The notes under the pieces: generated by a model
Told to the model about the DNA's origin: nothing
Database searches by the model: none
What the model saw: only the letters and a program-made list of their open reading frames with translations
Assembly (NCBI GenBank): GCA_951812925.1
Contig: OX638370.1
Span: 97,044,897-97,108,896, forward strand
DNA length: 64,000 nt
Direction: 5' to 3'
Origin: Calliopum simillimum
Taxonomy: Eukaryota; Arthropoda; Insecta; Diptera; Lauxaniidae
Position numbers and translations under genes: made by a program
Shown here: positions 10,783-21,651 of the stretch, piece by piece
Layout of the letters: every line of letters starts with the position of its first letter
Position numbering within the stretch: the first letter of the stretch is position 1

Positions 10783-12570
10783 TTGTATGTGGGCGGCGCT
10801 GGAATAGGAGTGGCAGCCGCGTAATCCACGACGGCCGGTGCAACGTTGCTGCTGAGTTGACATCATCGTAGGCTTTTACTGTGCAACGCTGCAGTAAATG
10901 TTATCCAAAGAGAAAATTTTTATGACACTAAACACAAATTGTGGTACAACTTTTTTAATTTTTTTTTTTTTATTCAATTTCAAAATGCACCACAATATTT
11001 TTTAATAGGAAAAATTTTTGTAATTTAATACAAAAGAAATAAAAAATACACTGAAAAAAGAAATTTGATAATTTAACACTGAAATTATAGAATGATAAAA
11101 GGAAATAATTGAAAAATATTGGAATAAGAAAACACAATTTTCAAAACACTTTTTTCGCGTAAATTTTGCACTACACAATTTGAAATTTTTAAACTTTTTC
11201 TATGGAACTAAAAAAAAAAATGCAACACTGTATTTAGTAGAGTTAAATGAGGTGGGCTTAAGAGCGCCAATTAGCGGTTTTACTGTTGTTGCTACTTTTA
11301 CACAACACTGCGCGAGAGGGGTGTGTGTGTGTGTGGTGAGTTCGTTTTATGTGGGGGCAAGAGTTGGATGGTTTGTAATGTTGATTTTGTTGTTGTTGTT
11401 AAAGTTAAATTAACTTCTTTAAAACAACAAGGGCGGGCGGCAAAATTCAAAGCGGATAGAAAAACGCGACGACAAACAAAAATGTACGATTGCGCGGCGA
11501 AGAGAAACAAACGTTAAAAAGAAACAAATTAAATGTAAATACACAAGAACAAAAAGAAATGAACGATGAAGTCTCGCATATATGAGGACAGTATAGAAAT
11601 TTACACAAAAAACGGTGCTAATAATGGAAACAGCGGCTGCGTGTTGTGAATGACATTTCATAGACAGTCACAAGTGTATTCTTTTCCACTACTTCCGAAT
11701 TCATTTATTAATTTTTAAGTATTTTTCTATTGAACTTTTCCTTAAATTTCCTTGCACTTTTTCCTTAAATTTTCACTGTCTGCATTTTTTTCTACTGCTT
11801 TTTACTCATTTATTTTTATTTTGCCCCTGTATTTGCCTTGGCTGTGGCAAGAAAACTTGTTTGAAGCGGCGGCTTTTTTTTACTCTTTTTTTGTTGTTCT
11901 TATTGCTTTTGCTTCTTTTCAGCACATATTACACTGTCTCCTCTTTTTGGTAATTTTCCTTTACTTCTTTCGTTTGTGCTCTTTTAACCCACACACACAA
12001 TTTGTTGTATTCTTCACTGGAGACAAATAAATTTTGTTAAATTTTCAACACTGCACGCGTTAAATTTTCATTCGTTTTCTGCATATTAAATGCGAATTGT
12101 ATGCACTTAGGATATTTCTACCTTCGCTTTTTTTTGTATTTAATCCGTTTGAATATTTATTTCTCAGATTCTTATTTTTTTCCTTCACAAGCTTACAACA
12201 CGACGTTGTTGAGAACCGCACAACGAAACCACGTCCAAGATGTCGCAAACACTCAACACTTCTGCCTCGCATGAAACTCGTTTTGTCTGCGTTTCTCGCT
12301 TTGATTTTCTGTTTTTCTTTCTTGCCCTATTCGCACTCAATTACTCCAGTGTTTTTGTTTTTATCTTCTATGTTTTCATTTCCAGTACGTTGCTCTCTGT
12401 TTTTTTTTGGAATTTTCCATTTAATATTTTTGTTTGTATGCGTTAAATGAGAATTTGTCTCTTGAGTGGATTTGCACTACTAGTGGGTAGTGTTCTCAGG
12501 TCAAAAATACGGAAATTCCGAAAAAGAAATTTCCCCAAAAATTTTCCCAAATTACGTATGTTCTACGTAT
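10783..12570. other. intergenic, T-rich low-complexity
   Basis: The frames here (11,180-11,660 and 11,752-12,450) are rich in Phe/Leu/Ser from T-runs and lack family features. A GT microsatellite lies at 11,320-11,337. If the exon at 10,708-10,782 is real, its promoter would be near 10.8-11.2 kb, but I see no clear TATA box. Otherwise nothing. Confidence 0.5.
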
Positions 12571-13712
12571 ACGTAGGCTGCTATTAATATTTCTGGCCCA
12601 GGCAACACTAATGTCAATATCTAAAATCTGGCAACACCAAAATAAAGTTTGGCATTTTTTAGCATAAACGTACTCACAACGTTTTGATGTACAAGTGCTA
12701 TTTGTTGTGTTTCCAGTGAGTTAAGAAAATCAATTTTTCCATTGATAACACAGGCCCACAAAAAAAAAGAGTAAGATTTTTTCAGCATTAGTTCTGATTT
12801 CTGAAAAAAACGGGAACCAACTCAGCTATTCTGGCAGCATATTCGGATTCAGCGACCCCGAAAACATAAAGTTGAGGTGTTCTTTGCACAGACCAAAAAA
12901 AAAAGTGCCCTGCGCGAAAGATCAGACCACCTGAACTTTATGTTTTCGGGGTCGCTAAATCCGAATATGGTGCTAGATTAGCGAAGTTGGTTCGCGTTTT
13001 TTCAGAAACCAGCAAAAATCAGTAATTTTCAGCATTATTGTTGATTTCTGCAAAAACGCGAACCAACTTCGCTATTCTGGCACCATATTCGGATTCAGCG
13101 ACCCCGAAAACATAAAGTTCAGGTGGTCTGATCTTTCGCACATGGTAGTTTTTTTTTTTTTTGTGGGCCTGTGTAATTTAAGCGATTGATAAATTATAGG
13201 GTCTCCAACGAGAACAAACCTTTTTTACGGTCAGGTGTTCATGCAATATCGAATGTATGCTGGTGGGAGAAATGCCCAAGGATGCCACTGTCTCACTGTA
13301 TGTCACATGACGAACTTGCATTATCAGTTCACGCACGTCATCAATGTTCTCTGGCACAACGACCGTTTTGGGATGACTTTCACGGAATTCGTCTTTGAGC
13401 GAGCGTCAGCCACGATTGAATTCATTAAATGAGTTTTTCACAGTGCTATAGGATGGTGCTTCATCGCCATACAAAGATTTAAGTTCATCGATGCACTCTT
13501 GTCGTGATAGTCTAAGTCGAAAGTTGTGAAAAATTATCCATCTTTTCGTCAAATTGATTTTTTCAAGTCGCTGTAAACTACACAAATGATAGTCATACGT
13601 CAAAACGTTCTGAGTACGTTTATGCTAAAAATGTCAATTGGCAGATTTTAGCTATTGACATTAGTGTTGCCTAGGCCAGAATAATAAATAGCAGCCCACG
13701 TATATGCTATAT
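12571..13712 (-). mobile_element. mariner-type element, copy 1, internally deleted and interrupted
   Basis: The left end (about TACGTAGGCTGCTATTAATA, then GGCAACACTAATGTCAAT) is repeated inverted at 13,630-13,712. A minus-strand fragment at 13,603-13,406 gives the mariner N-terminal region (ECIDELKSLYGDEAPSYSTV). The catalytic part is missing. A foldback element (12,749-13,173) has inserted into it. It lies directly next to copy 2 in the same orientation. Confidence 0.78.
12749..13173. mobile_element. foldback MITE (CACAGGCCCAC family), copy 1
   Basis: Ends are CACAGGCCCACAAAA and its inverse, flanked by TAA on both sides. Inside are three diverged modules of about 125 bp in alternating orientation, each with GCGAAAGATCAGACCACCTG, a GTTTTCGGGGTCGCT block and GCGAAGTTGGTTCGCG. 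The related copy at 52,286-52,756 has the same TAA flanks. A 3-bp TWA duplication is typical of PIF/Harbinger elements. Confidence 0.85.
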
Positions 13713-13719
13713 ATATTTC

Positions 13720-14873
13720 TGGCCTAACAATGAAAATGCGAATATTTATCATCAAAAATGGTTTTATTGTTTTTCAAAGTATTCTCCAGCATGATTTATA
13801 CACTTTTGCATGCGCTCAAACCAATTGTCGAAGCACTTTTTCCACTCCGATTGAGACACCTCCAAAACATGGTTTTTGAACGCTTCAACAGCATCTTCTG
13901 CCGACGAAAATCGTTGACCACGCATTTTTTCTTGATGTGCGGGAATAAAAAGAAGTCATTGGGTGCCAAGTTAGGGCTGTACGGCGGATGATGCATCAAT
14001 TCGACATTTTGGCCGGTCGAAAAGGCGCTGGCTTGAGCCGATGTGCGAGAGCTCGCATTGTCATTGTGAACTGATCCGTCTGCTCTTGTTCGTTTTTCGA
14101 ATTTCTCCGTAGATTTCAGGCAAACAAATTGTGGTGTACGACTCAGAATTGACCGTCCCACATTGCTCAAACGGAACAGTCGCCACATGACCAGTTTTGC
14201 CGAAGAAACAGGCGACCATTTGCTTCGAAGTGCTTCTTCCACGAACAACTTTCGTTGGATTTGGCTCGTCTTCGAAGATCCACATAGTCGATTGCTGTTT
14301 TGTTTCGGGCTTATAGGCATAGATCCATTATTCGTCACCTGTGACGATCTTATAAACGTCTTTTGAAGCACCGCGATCGTATTTTTTCAACATTTCTTTG
14401 CACCAATCGACACGAGCCTTTTTTTGAGCGATTGTCGAATTGTGCGGGATCCAACGAGAATAAACCTTTTTTACGGCCAGATGTTAATGCAATATCGAAT
14501 GTATGCTCTATCTCACGGTATGTCCCATGACGAACTTGCATTATCAGTTCACGCACGGGATCAATGTTCTCAGGCACAACGGCCGCTTTGGGACGACCTT
14601 CACGGAATTCGTCTTTGAGCAAGCGTCGGCCACGTTTGAATTCATTAAACCAGTTTTTCACAGTGCTTTAGGATGGTGCTTTATCGACACACAAAGATTT
14701 AAGTTCATCGATGCACCCTTGTCGTTATAATCCACGTCGAAAGTTGTGAAAAATGATGGCACGAAAATGGTCACGAGTTAATTCCATTTTTTTGCCAAAT
14801 TGAGTTTTTCAAGTCACTGTAAACACTTAGTGTTGCCTAGGCCAGAAATATATATACAATAGCAGCCCACGTA
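13720..14873 (-). mobile_element. mariner element, copy 2, degenerate
   Basis: The right end GTGTTGCCTAGGCCAGAAAT...AGCAGCCCACGTA (14,826-14,873) matches the ends of copy 1. The left end TATATTTCTGGCCTAACAATG lies at 13,720-13,737 right beside the right end of copy 1. The two copies form a head-to-tail pair. Confidence 0.75.
13774..14786 (-). pseudogene. mariner transposase, dead
   Basis: From ATG at 14,786 the minus strand reads mariner-like text (FNEFKRGRRLLKDEFREGRPKAAVV near 14,640-14,570; HDNA-like TMTMRA and YSPNLAPNDFFLFPHIKK in the C-terminal half at 14,040-13,940). Several stops and frameshifts separate the pieces, so no full enzyme is possible. The PNLAPNDFFLF block corresponds to the third catalytic aspartate of DD34D mariners. 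A polyadenylation-like AATAAA follows the end. Confidence 0.85.
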
Positions 14874-15400
14874 TTATCTAATGGCTGACCTTCGTCTTAG
14901 TATCAACGCTGTGGGTGTCCTTCCCATAGCACAGTGGGCGAAAGGGTCAATCAAACGGCGCACAGTGACTCAGTATAGCTTATCGTTGGCCAAAACTCTG
15001 TAACTTATGACTCATAAGTTATGAACCAATTGAGATATTTGAGTAATTTTTTTATTGGACAAATAATTCCTAGAAATAGTTTCATTTTAAATTTCATTAA
15101 AATCGATTGGGTACTTACTGAGGAATTTGTAGTCAACTTTAGCATTTTTTTAACTTTTAGAATGAAAATATGGGTTTTTTGTTTTTTGAATCTTCTCTAT
15201 TTGTTAAAAAAAATGTATATACCACTTTAGTAAAAACTAGTAGGTAAGTGTGTTACCTTTGGCCTGACCAAAAATTATATACATACTCTATACTGCAGCA
15301 TTTTCAAAATTTTGCTTTTTGGGTAGGTTCCATGAATTCACGTAGTTTTTGCTCAGACCGTGCGCTATCTGTATCAAGTATTTGTGCGAAATTAAGTTGC
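14874..15400. other. intergenic, with a partial 142-bp-class repeat unit
   Basis: 14,874-15,240 shows nothing recognisable. 15,250-15,400 starts GTTACCTTTGGCCTGACCAAA and resembles 6340-6480, so it is a partial member of the dispersed repeat. Confidence 0.5.
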
Positions 15401-15404
15401 AAAA

Positions 15405-17095
15405 CCAGTGGAGTCAATAAACCCAAAAAACAGGCAAAATAAGGAAGTCTTCAAAAACACCTCCGATTTTGATGATTTTTTTTGTTTAAAAAATTTTGTT
15501 TTTTTTTTTTTATTTAAAATCAGAAACATTTTGGAGCGCGGCTGGAGTTATATAATTTGTTAAACAATATTTAAGAAACTTATGTTTTCATAAAAAAAAT
15601 TGGAAAAAAAATACAACAAACAAAAATCAAAATAGTCTTTTTATATGTATTTGGCGATTCTAAATCCGAATCACTGTATCTTGTATGGTTTCTGAAATAT
15701 CCTCTCTTTTTATAGAGTCTAAATTTGTGTATATGCATAGTATAATAACTGTTGCCATGTTTTCTCAAGAACGGCTATAGCGATTTTAATGAAACTTTGG
15801 AAAATGATGCGCATTAGCATTAGGGGTCTGCACAAGACGTCTTGTTTGCGTTTTAAGACATTTCGTTTCAAGATACGTTATATTTTGTACCTACTTTTTA
15901 TTTATCAAATGCTCTAGTTCAGTGTCGTGTGTAAATGTCTTGACAGAACTAGAATTTGAAAGAAAATAAACAAATACTGTGCTAATTTGTCTTGTTAGAT
16001 TTGTTTCAGTTATTTTAGTTGCATACTGTAGTAGTAGTGTACACTACTAAATGCAAATGGTGTGATAAGAGAAGTTTATCGCTCTCTTCTTGTGCCCCTT
16101 TTTGTCTACGCTCTCTCTCTCTGTCGCAAAAATGTATGAAAGCTACTACTATTCTGCAAGTGTTACCATATCATACATTTTATTGTGGTTTCTCTACTAA
16201 CACGTTTTACAGTGACCTGAAGTATTTGTTTTCATAAAATAGAGTTCACTGATGTATTTTTTTGAACCAAGTTTATTTTTCACACTGATAAAACAAGACA
16301 ATGTAAATAGTGTCAAAATGAAATCAGTGTACACGATGATTTGAACCTTGAATTTTTTGGATCAAATGCATCAGTTCAGTGTAAAATGTGGGTGTAAAAA
16401 AAAGTACACTTTATTTCAAGATGTCTTGTGCAGACCCCTAATTAGCATATACTAAAGAATGAAATAGACTTTGGCTTTGATTTTAATATTACTCAAGAAC
16501 AGCTTTTGATGAAAGTCTAAATTTTCAATGGTTAAAAAGTAGGCGTGTCACTTTCTCGATTTCGTCCAATTTTTTATCAAATTTTATCAAAATATCTTAT
16601 ACGGTTCAATAGATATGACCACATCAACTTTAAAGTTTTGGGCGTTGCCACGCCTCTTCATGAGTATCTACAAGGTCAAGGTCTATTTCATTCTTTAGTA
16701 TATGCCAATGCGCATCATCTTCCAAAGTTTCATTGAAACCACAGGCGTTCTTGAAAAAAATATGGAAACTGTTTTTATATGCACAATTTTATACCCTATA
16801 AAAAGAGAAGATATCTCAGAAACCATAGCGATTCTAATGCCAGATTCGGATTCGGATTTAGAATCACCAAATACATATGTAATGACTATTTTGATTTTTG
16901 TTCGTTGTATTTTTTTTTCCATTTTTTTTTTATGAAAACATAAGTTTCTTAAATATTGTTTAAAAAATTATATAACTCCGACCGCGCTCCAAAATTTTTC
17001 TTATTAAAAATAAAAAAAAAATAAAAAATCATCAAAATCGTAGCTGTTCTTGAGGACTTCCGTCTAAAAGGCTTTATTGACTCCACTAAACGCTT
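15405..17095. repeat. long inverted repeat, arms about 400 bp
   Basis: 15,405-15,815 and 16,695-17,095 are inverted copies: GAGTCAATAAA against TTTATTGACTC at the outside, and GCATCATYTTCCAAAGTTTCAT at the inside. They share GGAGCGCGG / CCGCGCTCC and a GATTCTAAATCCGAATC block. The loop contains the separate hAT-type MITE at 15,821-16,440. This may be a foldback transposon; its own target duplication is not clear. Confidence 0.8.
15821..16440. mobile_element. hAT-type MITE, 620 bp, exact 8-bp target duplication
   Basis: Terminal repeats are TAGGGGTCTGCACAAGAC and its inverse, fitting the hAT YARNG pattern. ATTAGCAT directly flanks both sides (15,813-15,820 and 16,441-16,448), the 8-bp duplication expected for hAT. 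There is no transposase, so it is non-autonomous. Confidence 0.93.
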
Positions 17096-17286
17096 TCTTT
17101 ACAGTAGTTTGAAAATTTTGAACGTATGCACGGAGAAAAATACGCATCATAATTTTTACTCCACTCGGCTAGTCGAAAAATTAAAGTAGTCACCCCACTC
17201 GAGTAATAATATCATAAGAATATAGAATCATTTTGACTTTTATAATTTTAGTAACAATTTCTATTTTTGGACAGACATTTTCTTTA

Positions 17287-18864
17287 CAGTGGCGGACAAA
17301 ACTCTACGTACGACCCCTTTTTCTTAAATTTAACATGTTCTGTAGGATAAGAAAGAAAAGTAATGATGCAGATTTGTTCTAAATCTTATTATTGTACAAC
17401 AAATAACAAAAAAGTATAATACTCCAATATTAACTTTTAAAGTTATTGACTTAAAACTGAAAAAAATGCACTGACAAAAGTCTACATACGTTTTATTGAT
17501 TTCGCTCTTTTTGCTATTTTTGTCTGCTGAAACATTAAGGTAAATTACCGTTTGTTTCATTTTATGTGTATACTTTTTGTTATTCTTGGAATTTATTGCA
17601 TTTTGGCATTTTAAAAAGTGTACGATCGGAAAAATGGCTCCACGCAAAGAAATTTCTGCGGATGTGCGAAAATTAGTTATGTTTAAGCAAATTGACGGTG
17701 CAGACCATATTTAATAACTTTAAAAAATCAAGATCCGTCGAGATTATGATGCGCACTGGTCATCCGAAAATACTTGACCGTAGAGACGTCTCATTCATTC
17801 GCAAAGAGGTGGACCGAAATCCCAAAGTTCATGCCACTAAGTTGGCTCATGATATAGGTGATATATCCAAAATTGTTGTTCACCCACGCACAGCAATAAG
17901 GACCCTCAATAATGAAGGATTTCACTGCAGAACTTCTAGCAAGAAGCCCCTTATAAGCGACAAAAGCAGGAAACTTCGCTTAGAGTTCGCAAAAAAGCAT
18001 ATAAATAAGGAAATTGACTTCTGGAAACATGTTCTATTTACGGATGAGTCCAAATATAACGTATTCGAATACAAAGGGAAAGCCAAAGTTTGGAGAAAAC
18101 CGTACACTGTTATGGATCCCAAGCACCTAATGCCGACTGTGAAGCATGTTGGTGGCAGTGTTATGGTCTGGGGAGAGGTTGCAGCTTCAGTCGTTGGAAA
18201 TCTGGTATTTGTTGAAGGCATTATGGATCGCTTCAAATACAAGTCCATATTGCAACACAATTTGAAGCCATCCGTGGAAAAGTTATGCCTAGGAACGAGA
18301 TAGATCTTCCAACAGGATAATGATCTTAAGCATACTTCGCATGTAGTGAAGGACTGGCTGCTGTATTATGCTCCACGACAGCTGTATTCACCTAAACAAA
18401 GCCCAGACTTAAACATAATAGAACACGTTTGGGAAATTTTGGAGCGAAAGATCGGAAAGCACGCTATTAGTTGTGCTCCAACTTTAAAAGAGAAGCTGCA
18501 AGAGGAATGGCAGAAAACAACGCCGGAAGAGCTTGAAAATTTAGTAGCTTCAATGCCCAGACGGTTGCAAGCGGTCATCGATGCTGGTGGTGGCCCAACA
18601 AAAAATTACATTTTGTTATTTATTGGTCTTTTTTCATATTATTTCTCATTTTTTAAATTCGTACGTACACTTTTGTCAGTGCCTTTTTTAAGTTTTTTGT
18701 GAATAACTTTAGAAGTTAATATTGGAGATACATATTATGTCGTTATTTTTTATACAACTATAAGATTAAAAACAAACCTGAATCATTACTTTTTTTTTTC
18801 AAATGCATTAGGACATGGTAAATTTCAGAAAAAAGGGTCGTACGTAGAGTTTTGTCCGCCACTG
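17287..18864 (+). mobile_element. Tc1-like transposon, 1,578 bp, with complete ends
   Basis: Inverted repeats begin CAGTGGCGGACAAAACTCTA and end with the exact complement at 18,864, extending to about 30 bp. Both sides have TA. The internal gene is described separately. Confidence 0.93.
17634..18702 (+). pseudogene. Tc1 transposase with two lesions
   Basis: ATG at 17,634 starts MAPRKEISADVRKLVMFKQ, a typical Tc1 opening. A frameshift or small deletion near 17,690-17,702 moves the frame, which then stays open to 18,303. A stop at 18,301-18,303 follows LCLGTR, and the same frame resumes with IFQQDND. Catalytic residues are recognisable: FTDESKYN, FQQDND and NIIEHVWE, the DD34E pattern of Tc1. 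The C-terminus ends near MPRRLQAVIDAGGGPTKN. Only two breaks suggest fairly recent decay. The residues needed for DNA cleavage are all present, but a single protein cannot be made. Confidence 0.92.
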
Positions 18865-18892
18865 TATATACAAATTTTTTTGCTGCTACATC

Positions 18893-18985
18893 ACATGGGT
18901 AAGCGGCCCAGAGGATATGTATCCGATTACCATACGGAAGGGCCAGGGTTCGTACCCCAGCGCCGGTCAGTTACCTTTTTTTTTG
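18893..18985 (+). other. tRNA-like segment with box B and T-runs
   Basis: GGGTTCGTACCCC at about 18,948 matches a pol III box B well, and GGTAAGCGGCCCAGAGG upstream is loosely like a D-arm. T-runs follow from 18,977. The acceptor ends do not pair, so this is at best a tRNA-derived relic or SINE head inside the CACGGAG element. Confidence 0.35.
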
Positions 18986-19203
18986 TTTTTTCTTTTTTTT
19001 TTTTTTTTGTTGTTTGAACTATACAGTAAGGTAAATATCACGTCAATTTTTTCATAAAAATTACTAGGAAACATACATTCTGAATTGACTAAAACAGTAA
19101 GATGAATCTTACTTCGGTGTGAAGTTGTCACTATTTTGATTTGAAATTCTGGTAAAATTTATGAGGAATAAAGTAGCAAGTACTATTTTTTTTTTCTCCG
19201 TGT

Positions 19204-19756
19204 GGGAAGTGAAACGCCGTCTTTAGTGTTAGAGTAAAATTTGGTTAAACTATCCCAAAAAGCACTTTCAGTATAGCAATTTGAAATTTTTGCATATATG
19301 GAAGCTGCCACGGCCCCTCGTGCGAGTTTGCCTAGTTTATTTTTCAGAGCTTGCTTTTGCTGTCCATATTATCTAAGCGAAATTTGCTTGGATTCCCTCA
19401 AAAAACGATTTTAGTATGGCATTTTGAATGTTTTACTTATATGGGAGGTGCAACGCCCTTTCGTCCGATTTTACCTATTTTTTGTTTAGAACTTGCATTT
19501 ACTATCCATAGGGTCTGACTGAAATTTGGTTGGATTATCTTAAAGAAACGCTTTCAGTAAAGCATTTTAAAAGTTTTACTCATATGTAAGATGCCACGCC
19601 CCCTCCTCCGAGTTTTTCAAGTTTTCACTTAGAGGTTGCATTTGCTGTCCATAGTGTCTGAGTAAAATTTGGTTGGATTATCTTAAAAAATGCTTTCAGT
19701 ATAGCATTTTGAAACTTTTGCTTGTATGGGAGGTGCCACGCCCTCTTGTCCGAGAG
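19204..19756. repeat. 142-bp-class tandem repeat, four units
   Basis: GGAGGTGCCACGCCCYCTYGTCCGA-like blocks start near 19,301, 19,443, 19,588 and 19,730, which gives 142-145 bp spacing. Units share GCTTTCAGTATAGCATTTTG and GTCTGAGTAAAATTTGGTTG. This is the same family as 6381-6800. Confidence 0.85.
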
Positions 19757-19940
19757 CATCATTCATTTTACACGTTTCGTGTAAAAAGGGAGTAAAATGG
19801 TGAGAGAATTTTACACATTTTTGAGAGAATTTGACGTACTTCTGTGTGAAGTTTTTACTCATTACTATGTGGCTCCCTTTTTACACAGAATGTGTAAAAA
19901 TTTTATAGTTTTATTTGGAGTGTGTAGCTGAATGATGCAG
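19757..19940. mobile_element. small palindromic MITE, about 184 bp
   Basis: GCATCATTCA at the left and TGAATGATGC at the right are inverse. Internally TTTTACAC...GTGTAAAAAGGGAG is mirrored by CTCCCTTTTTACAC...GTGTAAAA. The target duplication is not clear. Confidence 0.6.
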
Positions 19941-20389
19941 TGAAAAGTGCAGAATACCGTAGGTACGTGTAGTACACGGTATTAATCGAAATTTGCTGAG
20001 TTCGTCAAAATTCGCGGAATTAAAATATTTATGAAAAAATGTTTTTGTTGTTTCGCATAAAAAAGAGCAACAAACATTTTTCGTGTGTGTTGTAGTTCTT
20101 AGAAATTTAAAAAACTATTGAAATATTGTTGTTGTTGCACACGAGCCACTAAAAAAACAACAAAAAATAGGTTTTGTAAATGTTGTAGTTCGAGGAATTT
20201 GAAGTTGTTGTAAAAGGGAAGATTTTGCGCTGACTGCGCTTGGCTCAGTGATTTGAAAACGCTGACACCCATGATATATATTACTTTTATGGCGTTTGAT
20301 GATTTTTAGGATTTTTCCCTATGATCATTTTTGAGTTAGTAAATTAATACATTTTAATCATTTCATATTCGATTTATATAATTTGTTTT
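19941..20389. other. intergenic, AT-rich
   Basis: Contains TTGTTGTTGCA-type simple sequence. No gene or element is recognised. It forms the 3' flank of the minus-strand gene ending at 20,439. Confidence 0.5.
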
Positions 20390-20395
20390 TTTATT
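20390..20395 (-). promoter_or_regulatory. polyadenylation signal AATAAA
   Basis: AATAAA on the minus strand, 44 bp after the stop codon of the exon at 20,439-21,651. Confidence 0.6.
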
Positions 20396-20438
20396 AAAGA
20401 AATTCAAGTGAAAAATTTTTCGTAAAATTTGCTATCAA

Positions 20439-21651
20439 TCAAAATTTAAACTTGCCCTGATTTGTATTATTTCCCAAAGCTAACTTTAGACCCAATAGAG
20501 CCATTTTTTCTGCTTTCAAATAGTGCTCATCCTCAAATTGGCAAAGAAATTTTGGGTATGCTTCCGAGCTGATATCAGCATCCATGAAATTCCACTGTGG
20601 GATATCGATTGTAAATGGTTTTCCTGATGTTTGTGGAATATCCGTAGCAGTAGTGGCGGTTGTACGATCACCATTCACTTGACTAAAATGATGCTCCAGA
20701 TAACTTCCATATGAGACATCATTAAAACCATTCTCTGAATTTTGTATACCACTCGTTTCAGAGAGTATAACAACATCGGCACCATCATCGGTAGTGTGGC
20801 TACCACCACCACCACCACCAACACCAACTATATCATCATCATCGTCACTTTTGGTGACTAAAGTTTTTAAGTTTTCAGCATTGATGTTGGAAGGAGTAGT
20901 AGTATTTGGTGATTTATTAAAGTCATTAAGGCTGGGAAATAGTTCTCGATCTGTCTCGGTATCACTGCCAGAAGCGACGGATTCATTTTCATTCGACTTA
21001 CATGATTTGATGAGTGCCTTCGTTAGCTTCTTTTGTGCATTGTTTGTGTTACGACGTGGAGTAAGCGTTTTTATCTTCACCAGACATGATGAACCCGCAC
21101 CGAAGAGCACATCCGAATAGAGTGTGCCGGGACGGCAAACCGATGTTGTATCGTTTGTCCCAACGTAACTGACTTTCTCGGCGATCTTTACTGGTGAATT
21201 GGGAAACTTCAACCAAGTTGGGGAACGTTTTCGTAAAGATTTGGACTTTTTGCCGGATATGGTATTGTAACTTGATATTTGTTTTTCGGAACGCTTCCAA
21301 CTACCGGACTTGACTTTTGTTGGTGGCTTGTTGGTTGAAAGTTTTATATTATTGTTATTGGTAACATTGCCATTATGACCACCACTACTACTACTGCTGC
21401 TACTACTACCACCGATATTATGGTTATGATGGTTATTATGGTTATTATGGATATTTTGATTATTGTTGTTGTTGCTTATGCTTGAAATGGTTGTTGTTGT
21501 TTCTTTGGATTGGTTTTCTTTCACATTTGATTTCAATAGATCAGATATGGATAGTTTTGAATTGGTCTTCGAGAGTGAACGTTTACATTTTTCGTTTTTT
21601 TTATTTGATTTCGGTGATTTTGTTGCAGGTTGATTGGCTTGATTATTTTTG
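20439..21651 (-). CDS. unidentified protein, 3'-terminal exon
   Basis: An open frame of about 400 codons that I do not recognise. Read on the minus strand it starts right after TTTTTATAG, a good splice acceptor. The in-frame ATG at 21,665 lies inside that acceptor, so this is probably the last coding exon and upstream exons lie beyond 21.7 kb. The N-terminal third is basic and Ser/Lys-rich with Asn, His and Ser homopolymer stretches, as is common in fly regulatory proteins. A conserved-looking core reads SPTWLKFPNSPVKIAEKVSY and GTLYSDVLFG. An acidic run DDDDD is followed by a Gly run, and the last about 60 residues (IDIPQWNFMDADISSEAYP, then KFLCQFEDEHYLKAEKMALL) look globular. A basic, low-complexity nuclear protein is a guess. 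No function is assigned. Confidence 0.75.

Larger units (their letters stand above)
17129..19203. mobile_element. element with CACGGAGAAAAA ends, containing a Tc1 and a tRNA-like segment
   Basis: The left end CACGGAGAAAAAT (17,129) and right end TTTTTTTCTCCGTG (to 19,203) are inverse. Joining the flanks, ...AACGTATG plus TGGGAAGTG..., restores a normal 142-bp-class repeat unit. This shows it inserted there, possibly with a TG dinucleotide duplicated. A Tc1 element later inserted at 17,287-18,864. Confidence 0.7.

Noticed and set aside
11752..12450. Overlapping plus-strand frames rich in Phe and Leu, possible membrane proteins
   Set aside because: They result from T-rich low-complexity DNA, with no start context, no splice sites in phase and no conserved motif.
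18893..18985. A functional tRNA gene
   Set aside because: A good box B but no pairing acceptor stem and a poor D-arm; recorded only as tRNA-like.
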